Notes: generated from the sequence alone by a model not told the origin. A stretch of 64,000 nt of DNA from Streptomyces sp. BHT-5-2 (GCF_019774615.1 NZ_CP081496.1:124001-188000); one strand, 5' to 3'; positions 30,256 to 40,461 are shown, counted from the stretch's first letter. Numbers and translations are program-made.

Positions 30256-30472
30256 CGGCGGCCTCCTGTGATGCGAATCGCTCCGTCCCCTGGGGGCGGA
30301 GCCGACTGGTGCGGTCGTCCTTCGGCGCCTGCGCTCGCGTGCTGCGGCGCCCCCCAACAAAGTTGACCAGCCCGCGGCGGCTCGCGGGGCGGTTTTGCCG
30401 AAGGTCCTCGGTGAAGGGCTGATGAAGGCCGGTCCCGTACGGGACCGTGCCGGTGCCCCCGGGTGGGGCGGG

Positions 30473-31591
30473 TCAGTGGTGCAGCAGCACCAGGTCGTCG
30501 CGGTGCACGACCTCGCGCTCATACGCCGGTCCGAGCTCGCGGGCCAGATCCCGGGTGGAACGACCAATCAATCGGGGGATTTCGCGGGCGTCGAAGTTGA
30601 CGAGCCCGCGGGCGACCGCGCGGCCGTCGGTGTCCCGCAGCTCGACCGGGTCCCCGGCGGCGAACTCGCCCTCCACGGCGGAGATCCCGGCGGGCAGCAG
30701 CGAGGAGTTCCGTTCGACGACGGCCCGCACGGCGCCGTCGTCCAGGACCAGGGCGCCCTGCGGTGTGGAGGCGTGCGCCAGCCACAGCAGCCGGTCGGCG
30801 GAGCGGCGGCCGGTGCGCAGGAAGTGCGTGCCGGTGTCGGTGCCGGCCAGCGCGTCGGCGGCGTGCACGGCGGAGGTGAGGACGACCGGGATGCCGGCCG
30901 CGGCCGCGATCCGGGCCGCCTCCACCTTGGTGACCATGCCGCCGGTGCCGACACCGGACCTGCCGGCGCTCCCGATGGAGACGCCCTCCAGGTCGCCGGG
31001 GCCGGTGACCACCGCTATCCGGGACGTCCCGGGGGTGGACGGGTCGCCGTCGTAGAGGCCGTCCACGTCGGAGAGGAGGACCAGCAGGTCGGCGCGGACG
31101 AGGTGGGCGACGAGGGCGGCCAGCCGGTCGTTGTCGCCGAACCGGATCTCGTCGGTGGCGACGGTGTCGTTCTCGTTGACGATCGGCACCGCCCCCATGG
31201 CCAGCAGTTGGTCCAGGGTGCGGCAGGCGTTGCGGTAGTGGGCCCGGCGGCTGGTGTCGTCGGAGGTGAGCAGCACCTGGCCGACCCGGCGGCCGTAACG
31301 GGCGAAGGAGGCGGTGTAGCGGGCGACCAGCAGGCCCTGGCCGACGCTGGCGGCGGCCTGCTGCCGGGCGAGGTCGCGGGGGCGGCGCTCCAGCCCCAGG
31401 GGGGCGAGGCCGGCCGCGATGGCCCCGGAGGAGACCAGCACGATCTCCTTGTCCTGGTGCTTGGCCAGGACGTCCACCAGGGCGTCGACCCGGTCCGCGT
31501 CCAGTCCCCCCGCGGCCGTGGTCAACGAGGACGAGCCGACCTTCACCACGATCCGGCGGGCGTCTTCCACGTCCTGCCTTGCCCCTGCCAC
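30473..31591 (-). CDS. proB: Glutamate 5-kinase
   Basis: 372 residues from GTG 31591-31589 with AGGGG six bases upstream. The amino-acid-kinase domain is visible (RIVVKVGSSSLT, LVSSGAIAAGL, INENDTVATDEIRFGDND-type motif, GTGGMVTKVEAA), with a C-terminal PUA domain (GDPVELRDTDGRAVARG). It catalyses the first step of proline synthesis and is usually feedback-inhibited by proline. It is upstream of the hypothetical gene and proA. Confidence 0.97.
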   Translation of the reverse strand: MAGARQDVEDARRIVVKVGSSSLTTAAGGLDADRVDALVDVLAKHQDKEIVLVSSGAIAAGLAPLGLERRPRDLARQQAAASVGQGLLVARYTASFARYGRRVGQVLLTSDDTSRRAHYRNACRTLDQLLAMGAVPIVNENDTVATDEIRFGDNDRLAALVAHLVRADLLVLLSDVDGLYDGDPSTPGTSRIAVVTGPGDLEGVSIGSAGRSGVGTGGMVTKVEAARIAAAAGIPVVLTSAVHAADALAGTDTGTHFLRTGRRSADRLLWLAHASTPQGALVLDDGAVRAVVERNSSLLPAGISAVEGEFAAGDPVELRDTDGRAVARGLVNFDAREIPRLIGRSTRDLARELGPAYEREVVHRDDLVLLHH

Positions 31592-31826
31592 CTGCGTACC
31601 CCTGTGCTCGCGAACCCTTGGCCGCACGGGACCCGGTCGGGAACCCGTACAGCCGCAATCTACGGCAGCACCCCGGGCCGACGCTCCGCCATATCGCCTG
31701 GCGGACGCACCGGCGGACACCCGGACTCGCCGAATCCGAGGTGGGCCGTAAAAAACTAAGACGGATATCGGCACTCGAAGGTTGCGTTCGACTGGTCCGT
31801 TTCGCGGCGAAGAGAGCCACAGCAGA

Positions 31827-31856
31827 TTGTCACCAAGGCCAACAAGGTCATACGGT
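31827..31856 (+). promoter_or_regulatory. Predicted promoter of the CDP-glycerol-transferase-like gene
   Basis: TTGTCA (31827-31832) and TACGGT (31851-31856), separated by 18 bp, point toward the gene at 31966 and would leave a leader of about 100 bases. The 374-bp region 31592-31965 must also hold the divergent proB promoter; on the minus strand only AT-rich stretches near 31745-31765 stand out. Confidence 0.5.
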
Positions 31857-31965
31857 CGGGTGTCCGTCGGTCCCGTTTCGTCGCTTCGGCGGTGTCGCAG
31901 CGCGGGACCCGGCCGCCGTCCCCGGCCTCCCCCCATGACCTTTCTGCTGCCAGGAGCCCTCTCCC

Positions 31966-34053
31966 GTGCCTTCCGCCGGAATCGCCCCCAGACGAGCCGT
32001 CCAGCTCGCGGCGCTCTTCGCGATGATGGTCGCGTTCACCGCCCAGCTGCTCGGCGCGCTGCTGCCCGTCATTCCGCTGTTCATCGCGGCGTCCGTGGTG
32101 AACCTGGGTCTCGACCTGGTCCTCCAGCACCAGCAGCCCGCCCTGCTCGCCCTGCTCGGTCGGATCCGCTTCGATGTGACGGTGCGTCAACTGCTGCGGG
32201 ACATGCTGATGCTGGTCGGCCTGCTGCACATCGACGGGATCAACCCCCTGGAGGAGCAGGCTCCCCTGACCATCACCCTGCTCGCCTTCTACGGCACCCA
32301 CTTCGTGTGCCAGGCGGTCGCGGTCCTGGTCCGGCGCTCCCGGAGCCTGCCGATCGTCACCCGCAACGTCGACGCCGGCGCGCTGGGCCTGACCGACGCC
32401 CCGCCGCGGCTGCTCTACCGCCAGACGGGCCGGCGGCTGCTGCGCTTCTCGGTACCGACCACGGCCGGGATGATGGTCACCGCGGTCACCGGCAACGTCT
32501 TCTGGGGCGGCATCGGCATCGGCATCGCGCTGCTGCTCTCGGCCGGCGGCACCCTCTACCTCAGCACCTGGCTGCTGCCCCGCAAGCAGGTCGTCGGCGA
32601 ACAGCGCGCCCTGGAATGGCTGGACCGCTGGCTGGCCGCCTACCGGCCGACCGTCGGCATGTACTTCTCCGGCGGCGCCGCCTCCGCCTACCAGGCCAAC
32701 ATGTGGCTGGACACCCTGGCAGGGCTGGACGGCCGGCCGATCATCGTGCTCCGCGAGCGGTTCATGGTGCAGAAGATCGAGGCCACCGACATCCCGATCG
32801 TCTGCATCCCCAAGGTCTCCCACCTGATGCGGCTGGAGCACTCCACCCTCAAGGTGCTGCTGCACCCGGCGAACTCCGGGAAGACCTCGCAGATCCTGCG
32901 GATCCCCTCCATCAAGCACGCCTTCATCAACCACGGCGAGAGCGACAAGCTCTCCTCCTGCAACCCGTACGCCAAGGCGTACGACGAGGTGTGGGTGGCC
33001 GGCCCGGCGGCCCGGGACCGCTACCAGCTCGCCGAGATCGGCATCGAGGACAAGGACGTCGTCGAGGTCGGCCGCCCCCAACTGGCGCCGATCCGGCCCT
33101 ACGAGGGCGCCCCGGTCGGCCGGTACACCACCGTGCTCTACGCGCCCACCTGGGAGGGCTGGGACGGCAACCCGGGCAACACCTCGGTGATCCTGGCCGG
33201 CGAGAACATCGTCCGCGCCCTGCTCGCCGACCCCTCGGTCCGGCTGCTCTACAAGCCGCACCCGATGACCGGCTCGGTGGACCCGCGGGCCGGCGCCGCC
33301 AACCTCCGCATCCAGGCGATGATCGCCGCGGCCAACGCCCGGCGCGGCGGCCCGCGGCCCGGCCCCGAGACCGCCGCCGAACTGGACCGCCGCACCGTCG
33401 AACTCGACCGGCTGACCACCGCGGACTTCCGCAAGAGCGCCGACGAGCTGGAGCGGATGCGGCTCCAGAGCACCCCCGAGGAGGGCCGCGCGGCCGCCGT
33501 CGAGGCCGCGGTCACCGCCTGGGAGAAGGCGTACTGGGACTCCTTCCCGGAGTGGGAGCACCGCGTCGTCGTCACCGCGCGCCCCGGCATCTTCGCCTGC
33601 TTCAACGAGGCGGACCTGCTGATCAGCGACGTCTCCAGCGTGGTCTCCGACTACCTGACCAGCGAAAAGCCGTACGCGGTCGTCAACACCTCGGGGCTGG
33701 ACGAGGACGACTTCCGGGCGCAGTTCCCGACGGTGCGGGCGGCCACCGTCCTCGCGCCCGACGCGGCCGGGGTGCCCGCGCTCCTGGAGGCGGTCCGGCA
33801 CCCGGAGCGGGACGGCCTGGCCACGGCCCGCGCCGAACTCAAGGAGCATCTGCTCGGCCCGTCCGACCCGCCGTCGGCGATCCGCTTCAACCAGGCCGCG
33901 CTGGAGCTGTGCGCCAAGGCCGACGAGCGGCGCCGGCGGATGGAGAACCGGCTTTCCGGAATCCCCGTCCAGCGCTCGCAGCAGGCCCTACCCGCCACCG
34001 GGACGGCCCGGCCGGGCACCGACGGCGCCCCGGACACCCCCGCCGCCGTCTAA
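31966..34053 (+). CDS. Membrane protein with CDP-glycerol glycerophosphotransferase-like domain
   Basis: 695 residues, GTG start with AGGAG ten bases upstream. The N-terminal ~230 residues have several membrane segments; the C-terminal ~430 form a TagF/TagB-like domain (IKHAFINHGESDK, TTVLYAPTWEG, LLYKPHPMTG, LLISDVSSVVSDYLTSEKPY). TagF/TagB enzymes polymerise or prime wall teichoic acid from CDP-linked polyols. It is the only plus-strand gene inside the obg-proB-proA block. Teichoic-type polymers and related genes have been linked to Streptomyces spore walls, which would fit the mre genes downstream; that link is inference. Confidence 0.8.
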   Translation: MPSAGIAPRRAVQLAALFAMMVAFTAQLLGALLPVIPLFIAASVVNLGLDLVLQHQQPALLALLGRIRFDVTVRQLLRDMLMLVGLLHIDGINPLEEQAPLTITLLAFYGTHFVCQAVAVLVRRSRSLPIVTRNVDAGALGLTDAPPRLLYRQTGRRLLRFSVPTTAGMMVTAVTGNVFWGGIGIGIALLLSAGGTLYLSTWLLPRKQVVGEQRALEWLDRWLAAYRPTVGMYFSGGAASAYQANMWLDTLAGLDGRPIIVLRERFMVQKIEATDIPIVCIPKVSHLMRLEHSTLKVLLHPANSGKTSQILRIPSIKHAFINHGESDKLSSCNPYAKAYDEVWVAGPAARDRYQLAEIGIEDKDVVEVGRPQLAPIRPYEGAPVGRYTTVLYAPTWEGWDGNPGNTSVILAGENIVRALLADPSVRLLYKPHPMTGSVDPRAGAANLRIQAMIAAANARRGGPRPGPETAAELDRRTVELDRLTTADFRKSADELERMRLQSTPEEGRAAAVEAAVTAWEKAYWDSFPEWEHRVVVTARPGIFACFNEADLLISDVSSVVSDYLTSEKPYAVVNTSGLDEDDFRAQFPTVRAATVLAPDAAGVPALLEAVRHPERDGLATARAELKEHLLGPSDPPSAIRFNQAALELCAKADERRRRMENRLSGIPVQRSQQALPATGTARPGTDGAPDTPAAV

Positions 34054-34141
34054 GCCCGCAGCGGGCCGTACGTGGGGGCCCGTGGCCGAGGAGCCCGTAC
34101 GCGAGCCGTACGCGAGGACGCGAAGACCCTGCGAGGACGCG

Positions 34142-34175
34142 AAGGCCCCGGGAGGAGCGTTCCTCCCGGGGCCTT
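34142..34175. terminator. Bidirectional terminator between convergent genes
   Basis: A perfect 15-bp stem (34142-34156/34161-34175, arm AAGGCCCCGGGAGGA) with a 4-base loop, between the plus-strand transferase gene and the end of obg. Confidence 0.9.
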
Positions 34176-34254
34176 GGGTGTGCTTGCGGCGCCGGACCGC
34201 GTCGGCCGGTACGGCCCGGAGTCGATACGCCCCGGACGCCGTTGCGCCCTCGAA

Positions 34255-35691
34255 CTAGAAGGGCGAGAAGCCGTCGTAGTCGCGCTGCGCGTCGTCGCGG
34301 GCCGCGTCGCGGTCGCGGCGGCGCTGGGCGGCCGGGCGCGGCGCGTCGAAGCGGTGGTCCTCGCCGCGGCGGCCGAGCATCTCCGCACCGGCCGACAGCG
34401 ACGGCTCCCAGTCGAAGACCACCGCGTTGTCCTCGGGGCCGATCGCCACGCCGTCCATGGCGCGGGCGCCCGCCTTCAGCAACTCGTCCTCCACGCCGAG
34501 GCGGTTGAGCCGGTCGGCCAGATAGCCCACCGCCTCCTCGTTGTTGAAGTCGGTCTGGCGGACCCAGCGCTCGGGCTTCTCGCCGCGGACGCGGAAGAAC
34601 CCGTCGGCCTCCTTGGTGACCGTGAAGCCCGCGTCGTCCACCGCCTTGGGGCGGATCACGATGCGGGTCGCCTCCTGGACCGGCTTGGCGGCACGCGCCG
34701 TGGCGACGATCTCCGCCAGCGCGTACGACAGCTCCTTCAGGCCCTGGCGGGCGACCGCGGAGACCTCGAAGACGCGGTAGCCGCGCTCCTCCAGGTCCGG
34801 GCGGATCATGTCGGCGAGGTCCTTGCCGTCCGGGATGTCGATCTTGTTGAGGACGACCACCCGCGGCCGGTCGCCGAGGCCGCCGTACTGGGCCAGCTCC
34901 TCCTCGATGACGTCGAGGTCGGAGACCGGGTCGCGGTCCGACTCCAGCGTGGCGGTGTCCAGGACGTGGACCAGCACCTCGCACCGCTCGACGTGCCGCA
35001 GGAACTCCAGGCCCAGGCCCTTGCCCCGGCTGGCGCCGGGGATCAGGCCGGGGACGTCGGCGATGGTGTAGACCGTCTCGCCCGCGGTCACCACGCCGAG
35101 GTTGGGCACCAGCGTCGTGAACGGATAGTCGGCGATCTTCGGCTTGGCGGCCGAGAGGACCGAGATCAGCGAGGACTTGCCGGCGCTCGGGTAGCCGACC
35201 AGCGCGACGTCCGCGACGGTCTTCAGCTCCAGCACGATGTCCCGGGCCTCGCCGGGCTCGCCGAGCAGCGCGAAGCCGGGGGCCTTGCGGCGGGCCGAGG
35301 CCAGCGCGGCGTTGCCGAGGCCGCCGCGGCCGCCCTGGCCGGCGACGAAACGGGTGCCCTGGCCCACCAGGTCGGCCAGCACCTCGCCGTTCTTGTCCAG
35401 GACGACGGTGCCGTCGGGCACCGGCAGGACCAGGTCCTGGCCGTTCTTGCCCTCGCGGTTGTCGCCCGCGCCCGGCTGGCCGTTGGTGGCCTTGCGGTGC
35501 GGGTGGTGGTGGTAGTCGAGGAGCGTGGTGACGTCCTGGTCGACGACCAGGGTCACATCGCCGCCGCGGCCGCCGTTGCCCCCGTCGGGGCCACCGAGCG
35601 GCTTGAACTTCTCCCGATGGACGGAGGCGCAGCCGTGGCCTCCGTTACCCGCGGCGACGTGCAGCTCGACGCGGTCCACGAAGGTGGTCAT
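34255..35691 (-). CDS. obg: Obg GTPase
   Basis: 478 residues. The Gly-rich OBG fold (~1-158, [19 protein letters not shown]) is followed by a GTPase domain with P-loop [12 protein letters not shown], switch [11 protein letters not shown] and NKID, and a C-terminal OCT domain. Obg helps 50S subunit maturation. In Streptomyces it senses GTP and influences the onset of sporulation. It follows rplU-rpmA, the usual order. Confidence 0.97.
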   Translation of the reverse strand: MTTFVDRVELHVAAGNGGHGCASVHREKFKPLGGPDGGNGGRGGDVTLVVDQDVTTLLDYHHHPHRKATNGQPGAGDNREGKNGQDLVLPVPDGTVVLDKNGEVLADLVGQGTRFVAGQGGRGGLGNAALASARRKAPGFALLGEPGEARDIVLELKTVADVALVGYPSAGKSSLISVLSAAKPKIADYPFTTLVPNLGVVTAGETVYTIADVPGLIPGASRGKGLGLEFLRHVERCEVLVHVLDTATLESDRDPVSDLDVIEEELAQYGGLGDRPRVVVLNKIDIPDGKDLADMIRPDLEERGYRVFEVSAVARQGLKELSYALAEIVATARAAKPVQEATRIVIRPKAVDDAGFTVTKEADGFFRVRGEKPERWVRQTDFNNEEAVGYLADRLNRLGVEDELLKAGARAMDGVAIGPEDNAVVFDWEPSLSAGAEMLGRRGEDHRFDAPRPAAQRRRDRDAARDDAQRDYDGFSPF

Positions 35692-35795
35692 GGTGGGGAT
35701 GCCTCCAGATCAGCGGGGTTGTCTGCGTAATGCGTGGAACGGCCGCCTACGCCCGGGGATGCCGCGCGTACAGCGGGTATGTCTTCTTCACAACG

Positions 35796-35853
35796 CGCCA
35801 AGGGCGGACCGGTCTTCCCGCTTCGCGCGGAAAGAGGCGGTCCGCCCCTGGCG
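35796..35853 (-). terminator. Stem-loop between rpmA and obg
   Basis: CGCCA and GGGCGGACC pair with GGTCCGCCC and TGGCG across a 28-base interior, giving two stacked helices. It may end part of the ribosomal protein transcripts before obg. Confidence 0.6.
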
Positions 35854-35882
35854 TGCTGTCGACGTGCGTCGTCCGGGCCGAA

Positions 35883-36140
35883 TTACTCGGCGATCGGGAC
35901 GATGTTCACGACCTTGCGGCCGCGGAAGGTGCCGAACTGCACCGCACCGGGCTGCAGGGCGAACAGGGTGTCGTCGCCGCCGCGGCCGACGCCGTTGCCC
36001 GGGTGGAAGTGGGTGCCGCGCTGGCGGACCAGGATCTCACCGGCGAGGACGGCCTGGCCGCCGAAGCGCTTCACGCCGAGCCGCTGAGCGTTGGAATCGC
36101 GACCGTTCCGAGTGGACGATGCGCCCTTCTTGTGTGCCAT
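35883..36140 (-). CDS. rpmA: 50S ribosomal protein bL27
   Basis: 85 residues. [20 protein letters not shown] is the near-invariant N-terminus that reaches the peptidyl-transferase centre. There is no cleavable N-terminal extension as in Firmicutes. It lies 14 bp after rplU. Confidence 0.99.
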   Translation of the reverse strand: MAHKKGASSTRNGRDSNAQRLGVKRFGGQAVLAGEILVRQRGTHFHPGNGVGRGGDDTLFALQPGAVQFGTFRGRKVVNIVPIAE

Positions 36141-36154
36141 GTCTCCTCAGTCCC

Positions 36155-36475
36155 TTACTTCGCCGGAGCGTCGATGCCGGTGATCTTCAGCGCCGTGTGG
36201 AGCTGGCGGTGGCCGATCCGCTTCTTGTAACCGGTCTTGTTCTTGTACTTCTGGATCCGGATCTTGTCGCCCTTGTGGTGGTCCACGACCTCGGCCTGGA
36301 CCTTCACGCCGGCGAGGACCCACGGGTCGCTGGTGACCGCGTCACCGTCGACGACCAGCAGCGTGGAGAGCTCGACGGTGTCGCCGACCTTGCTGGTGGA
36401 AATGCGGTCAACCTCGATGACGTCGCCAACAGCAACCTTCTGCTGGCGTCCGCCGGTGCGCACGATCGCGTACAC
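36155..36475 (-). CDS. rplU: 50S ribosomal protein bL21
   Basis: 106 residues. GTG start 36475 with a GAGAG Shine-Dalgarno; the family pattern [17 protein letters not shown] and the C-terminal GHRQ-x-H are intact. It is the first gene of the rplU-rpmA-obg run. Confidence 0.99.
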   Translation of the reverse strand: MYAIVRTGGRQQKVAVGDVIEVDRISTSKVGDTVELSTLLVVDGDAVTSDPWVLAGVKVQAEVVDHHKGDKIRIQKYKNKTGYKKRIGHRQLHTALKITGIDAPAK

Positions 36476-36762
36476 GCGGAACTCTCTCTCGCTAGGTAAC
36501 GGATCCTCTGATGCCAGCCGCTCTCACGGGCTCAGGGACGTCCCGTGGAATCCGACCCGTGGACCACGAGCGGGACGAGCGGCCTCCCTCGGCGGGGCCG
36601 AGGGGTGTTTGCTCAGAAGGGGTGGTGTCACACAGACACCGACGGTCAAGGTTACGGGGCCTCGACCAGGGGGTCAAACCGGCCCCGGACCGCCTCGCGA
36701 CGGTCCGGGTCCGGGCACTGCTCAGTCCGCCCCGGTGCAAGCACCGGGGGCACCGGAGCGGC
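36476..36762 (-). promoter_or_regulatory. Leader and promoter region of rplU
   Basis: 287 bp between RNase E/G and rplU. A TTGACC hexamer (36655-36650) could be a -35, though no convincing -10 follows at the right distance. A 7-bp hairpin (CCCTCGG/CCGAGGG, 36586-36592/36598-36604) lies in the probable leader or ends the RNase transcript. Confidence 0.4.
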
Positions 36763-39700
36763 TTACGCCGCGCCCTCCGTCGACGACGCCGCGGTCTTCT
36801 TGGCCGCCGCCTTCTTCGTCGTGGTCTTCTTCGCAGTGGTCTTCTTGACCGCGGCCTTCTTGGCGGTGGTCTTCTTCGCCGCCGTCTTCTTGGCCGTGGT
36901 CTTCTTCACCGCGGCCTTCTTGGCCGTGGTCTTCTTCGCCGCCGTCTTCTTCGCGGTCTTCTTCGCCGCGGGGGCCGGCTCGGCACCCTCGGCCGCTTCG
37001 GCGGGCTGCTCGGGGGCCTCGGCAGGGGCCTCCGCGGCCGGCGTGCCGACCACGATCGTCCCCGCCGCCTCGTCGGCGGCCTCCGGCGAGCCCGCCGGAG
37101 CGGACACCCGGCGGGTCGCCCGGCGGCGCGCACGCGGCGGCGCGGGCTCGGCGGGGGCCGTCTCCGCCGCCGGCACGGGCTCGGCGACGGGCTCCGGCTC
37201 GGCGGCCGCAGCCGGGGCGGCCGGCACCACGATCGCGGCGGCCTCCGTGGCCTTGGGCGCACCCGCCGGTGCCGTCGCCTTCCGGCTGACCCGGCGGCGG
37301 CCACGGCTCCGACCCGCCGCGGCGGCCTCGGCCTCCGCGGGGCTGCCGAACCACTCGTCGGTGCCGTCCACCGACGGCTGCAGCTGGGCCTCGGTCACCG
37401 CGACCGGCTCCAGCTCCGGCAGCGGCTCCTCCGCCGGGGCGGCGACCGCCGGCACGGCCTCGGCCGCGACCTCGGCGGGCTGCTCCGGCTGGGCGCCGTT
37501 CGCGCCGGCCTTGCCCTTCTTCCTGCGCTTGCCGCCACCGGCCGCCGGCTGGTCCATGTGGACGATCACGCCGCGGCCGTTGCAGTGCACGCACTGCTCG
37601 GAGAACGACTCCAGCAGGCCTTGGCCGACCCGCTTGCGGGTCATCTGGACCAGGCCGAGCGAGGTGACCTCGGCCACCTGGTGCTTGGTGCGGTCCCGGC
37701 CCAGGCACTCCAGCAGGCGCCGCAGCACCAGGTCCCGGTTGGACTCCAGGACCATGTCGATGAAGTCGACGACGACGATGCCGCCCAGGTCGCGCAGCCG
37801 CAGCTGGCGCACGATCTCCTCGGCCGCCTCCAGGTTGTTCCGGGTGACGGTCTCCTCGAGGTTGCCGCCCTGACCGGTGAACTTCCCGGTGTTGACGTCG
37901 ATGACGACCATCGCCTCGGTCTTGTCGATGACCAGCGAACCGCCGCTGGGCAGCCAGACCTTGCGGTCCAGCGCCTTCATCAGCTGCTCGTCGATCCGGT
38001 ACGTCGCGAAGACGTCGACCTCGGAGGTCCACCGCTGCAGGCGGTCGACGAGGTCCGGCGCGACGTGCGAGACATAGCCGTGGATGGTCTCCCAGGCGTC
38101 GTCACCGCTGACGATGACCTTGGAGAAGTCCTCGTTGAAGATGTCGCGGACGACCCGGACGGTCATGTCCGGCTCGCCGTAGAGCAGGCTCGGCGAGCTG
38201 GTGGAGGACGCCTTCGCCTTCTTCTGGATCTCCTCCCACTGCGCCTGCAGCCGCTCCACGTCCCGGCGCAGCTCGTCCTCGCTCGCGCCCTCCGCGGCGG
38301 TGCGGACGATGACGCCCGCGTCCTCGGGGACGATCTTCTTGAGGATCTGCTTCAGACGGGCCCGCTCGGTGTCCGGGAGCTTGCGGCTGATACCGGTCAT
38401 CGAGCCCTCGGGCACGTAGACGAGGTAGCGGCCGGGCAGCGAGACCTGGCTGGTCAGCCGGGCACCCTTGTGACCGATCGGGTCCTTGGTCACCTGGACC
38501 AGGACGGACTGGCCGGACTTCAGCGCGGTCTCGATGCGGCGCGGCCCGTTGGCCATGCCCAGCGCCTCGAAGTTGACCTCGCCGGCGTACAGCACGGCGT
38601 TGCGGCCCTTGCCGATGTCGACGAAGGCGGCCTCCATGGAGGGCAGGACGTTCTGCACCTTGCCCAGGTAGACGTTGCCGACGTACGAGGTCGCCTGCTC
38701 CTTGTTGACGAAGTGCTCCACGAGCACGTTGTCCTCAAGGACACCGATCTGGGTGCGCTCGCCGCTCTGGCGGACCACCATCACCCGCTCGACGGCCTCC
38801 CGGCGCGCCAGGAACTCCGCCTCGGTGATGATCGGCACCCGGCGGCGGCCTTGCTCGCGCCCCTCACGGCGACGCTGCTTCTTGGCCTCCAGACGGGTCG
38901 AGCCCTTGATGGACTGGACCTCGTCGGCGCCGGTGCCCTCTTCCTTCTTGCGCGGCTCGCGGACCTTGACGACGGTGCGCTCCGGGTCGTCGGTGTGGGT
39001 GCCCTCGGCCTCGGCGGTCTCGCCGGTGCGCCGGCGGCGGCGCCGGCGACGGCGGCTGCTGCTGGTGCCGGCGCCGGACTCCGGGTGCTCCTCCGGCTCC
39101 TCGCCCTCGGCGGCCTCCTCGGGCTCCTCGCCCGCACCGGCCTCGGGCTGCTCCTCGGCACCCTCGGCCATCTCGCCGCGGCGGCGACGACGGCCGCCCC
39201 GGCGGCGCCGGCGGGAGGGACGGTCGCCGTCCTCGCCGGTCCCGGCCTCGGCGTGCTCCTCCTCGGGCTCCTCGGGCTCCTCGACCTCGGCGGTCTCGAC
39301 AGCCTCCGCGACCTCGGCGGTCACCGGCTCCTCGACCTGCGCGGGAGCCGCCGACGCGGCCTCGGCCGGCTCGCCGCGGCGCCGGCGACGGCGGCGCTGG
39401 GCGCCCGCCGGCGCCTCCTCCGACGTCTCCGTGGTCGCCTCCGCCTCGCGGCGGGCGGCGGCGTGCTCGGCGGCGGCGCTCTCGGGGGTCTGGAACATCG
39501 GCTCGGCGAAGACCGGGGCCTGGAAGACGGCCGTCGGCGGCCGCTGCGCCCGGCGGCGGCCGCGCGCCGGCGCCTCGGCGGGGGGCTCCTCCGCGGCCTG
39601 CGGCGCGGACGCCTCGGCGGCCACGGGCTCCGCGGGCCGCTCGGCACGGCGGCGGCTCCGGCGGCGGGGCGCCTCGGTCTCGGCGGCCTCCGCGGCGGGG

Positions 39701-40461
39701 GCCTCGGCCGCGGGCTCCGCGGCGGCGGCCGGAGCGGTGGCCTTACGGGTGGCCCGGCGACGCGCACGGGCCGGACGCGGCTCCTCCTCGGCGGCGGGCG
39801 CCTCGACGGCCGCGGCCGCCTCCTCGGCTTCCTCGTCCGCCGCCTCTTCCTCGGCTGCCGGCGTCTCGACGACCGGCTCCGGGGCGGCCGCCGGAGCGGT
39901 CGCCTTACGGGTCGCCCGGCGACGCGCACGGGCCGGACGCGGCTCCTCCTCGGCGGGGGCGGCCGGGGCCTCCTCGACGGCGGCGGGCGCCTCGACGGCC
40001 TCCGGGGCGGCGGGCTCCTCGGACCGCGGTGCGCCGGCCGGAGCGGTGGCCTTGCGGGTGGCCCGGCGACGCGGACGGGCCGGCTTCTCCTCGGCAGCGG
40101 CGGCCGGGGTCTCGGCGGTGGCGGCGGCCGGGGTCTCGGCGGGCTCGGGCGCCTCCGAGGACACGACGGCGCGCGGGGAGCCGGCCGGGGAGGTGGCCTT
40201 GCGGGTCGCCCGGCGGCGCGGACGGGCCGGCTTCTCCTCGTCGGCGGCGGACTGCGCCACGGCGACGAGCGCGGTGTCGGAGCCCGCGGCCGGGCGGTCG
40301 GTGCTCACCTCGGCGGCCTCGACGGCGCCGGCCGGCGGACCGGCCGGGCGGGACGCCGCGCGGCGCCGGCGGCGCGGCGGCAGCGTGTCACTGGGCGAGT
40401 TGTTGTCGCTCTCGCGGTCCGTGGGACGCGAGGATTCGGTGGGCTCAATAGATTCGAGCAT
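36763..40461 (-). CDS. rne: Ribonuclease E/G with long repeated N- and C-terminal extensions
   Basis: 1232 residues. The catalytic core (~545-965) has the S1 domain (TSYVGNVYLGKVQNVLPSM), the DNase I-like region with metal-binding Asp (VVIDVNTGKFTGQ, GIVVVDFIDM) and the zinc-link CVHC. It cleaves mRNA and rRNA precursors and organises a degradosome. The N-terminal ~540 residues are Ala/Glu/Pro/Arg-rich and hold four Arg-rich units (RRRATRKATAPAG type); two more follow the core. The C-terminus (~1164-1228) is a KKTTAKKAAVKK lysine repeat. These arms probably bind RNA or partners such as PNPase. A 215-bp gap upstream may be a long 5' leader. Confidence 0.95.
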   Translation of the reverse strand: MLESIEPTESSRPTDRESDNNSPSDTLPPRRRRRAASRPAGPPAGAVEAAEVSTDRPAAGSDTALVAVAQSAADEEKPARPRRRATRKATSPAGSPRAVVSSEAPEPAETPAAATAETPAAAAEEKPARPRRRATRKATAPAGAPRSEEPAAPEAVEAPAAVEEAPAAPAEEEPRPARARRRATRKATAPAAAPEPVVETPAAEEEAADEEAEEAAAAVEAPAAEEEPRPARARRRATRKATAPAAAAEPAAEAPAAEAAETEAPRRRSRRRAERPAEPVAAEASAPQAAEEPPAEAPARGRRRAQRPPTAVFQAPVFAEPMFQTPESAAAEHAAARREAEATTETSEEAPAGAQRRRRRRRGEPAEAASAAPAQVEEPVTAEVAEAVETAEVEEPEEPEEEHAEAGTGEDGDRPSRRRRRGGRRRRRGEMAEGAEEQPEAGAGEEPEEAAEGEEPEEHPESGAGTSSSRRRRRRRRRTGETAEAEGTHTDDPERTVVKVREPRKKEEGTGADEVQSIKGSTRLEAKKQRRREGREQGRRRVPIITEAEFLARREAVERVMVVRQSGERTQIGVLEDNVLVEHFVNKEQATSYVGNVYLGKVQNVLPSMEAAFVDIGKGRNAVLYAGEVNFEALGMANGPRRIETALKSGQSVLVQVTKDPIGHKGARLTSQVSLPGRYLVYVPEGSMTGISRKLPDTERARLKQILKKIVPEDAGVIVRTAAEGASEDELRRDVERLQAQWEEIQKKAKASSTSSPSLLYGEPDMTVRVVRDIFNEDFSKVIVSGDDAWETIHGYVSHVAPDLVDRLQRWTSEVDVFATYRIDEQLMKALDRKVWLPSGGSLVIDKTEAMVVIDVNTGKFTGQGGNLEETVTRNNLEAAEEIVRQLRLRDLGGIVVVDFIDMVLESNRDLVLRRLLECLGRDRTKHQVAEVTSLGLVQMTRKRVGQGLLESFSEQCVHCNGRGVIVHMDQPAAGGGKRRKKGKAGANGAQPEQPAEVAAEAVPAVAAPAEEPLPELEPVAVTEAQLQPSVDGTDEWFGSPAEAEAAAAGRSRGRRRVSRKATAPAGAPKATEAAAIVVPAAPAAAAEPEPVAEPVPAAETAPAEPAPPRARRRATRRVSAPAGSPEAADEAAGTIVVGTPAAEAPAEAPEQPAEAAEGAEPAPAAKKTAKKTAAKKTTAKKAAVKKTTAKKTAAKKTTAKKAAVKKTTAKKTTTKKAAAKKTAASSTEGAA

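Noticed and set aside
30286..30308. Hairpin GCTCCG...CGGAGC upstream of the proB-proA intervening gene as a riboswitch
   Set aside because: A simple GC-rich stem with no conserved riboswitch elements; more likely a weak terminator after proB.
36586..36655. Ribosomal-protein autoregulatory leader for rplU
   Set aside because: Only one simple hairpin and a lone -35-like hexamer are visible; no recognised leader motif, so kept only as an intergenic note.
36780..36970. Regular short repeats resembling a CRISPR array
   Set aside because: The period is short and in frame; it encodes the lysine-rich KKTTAKK tail of RNase E/G, and there are no spacers.
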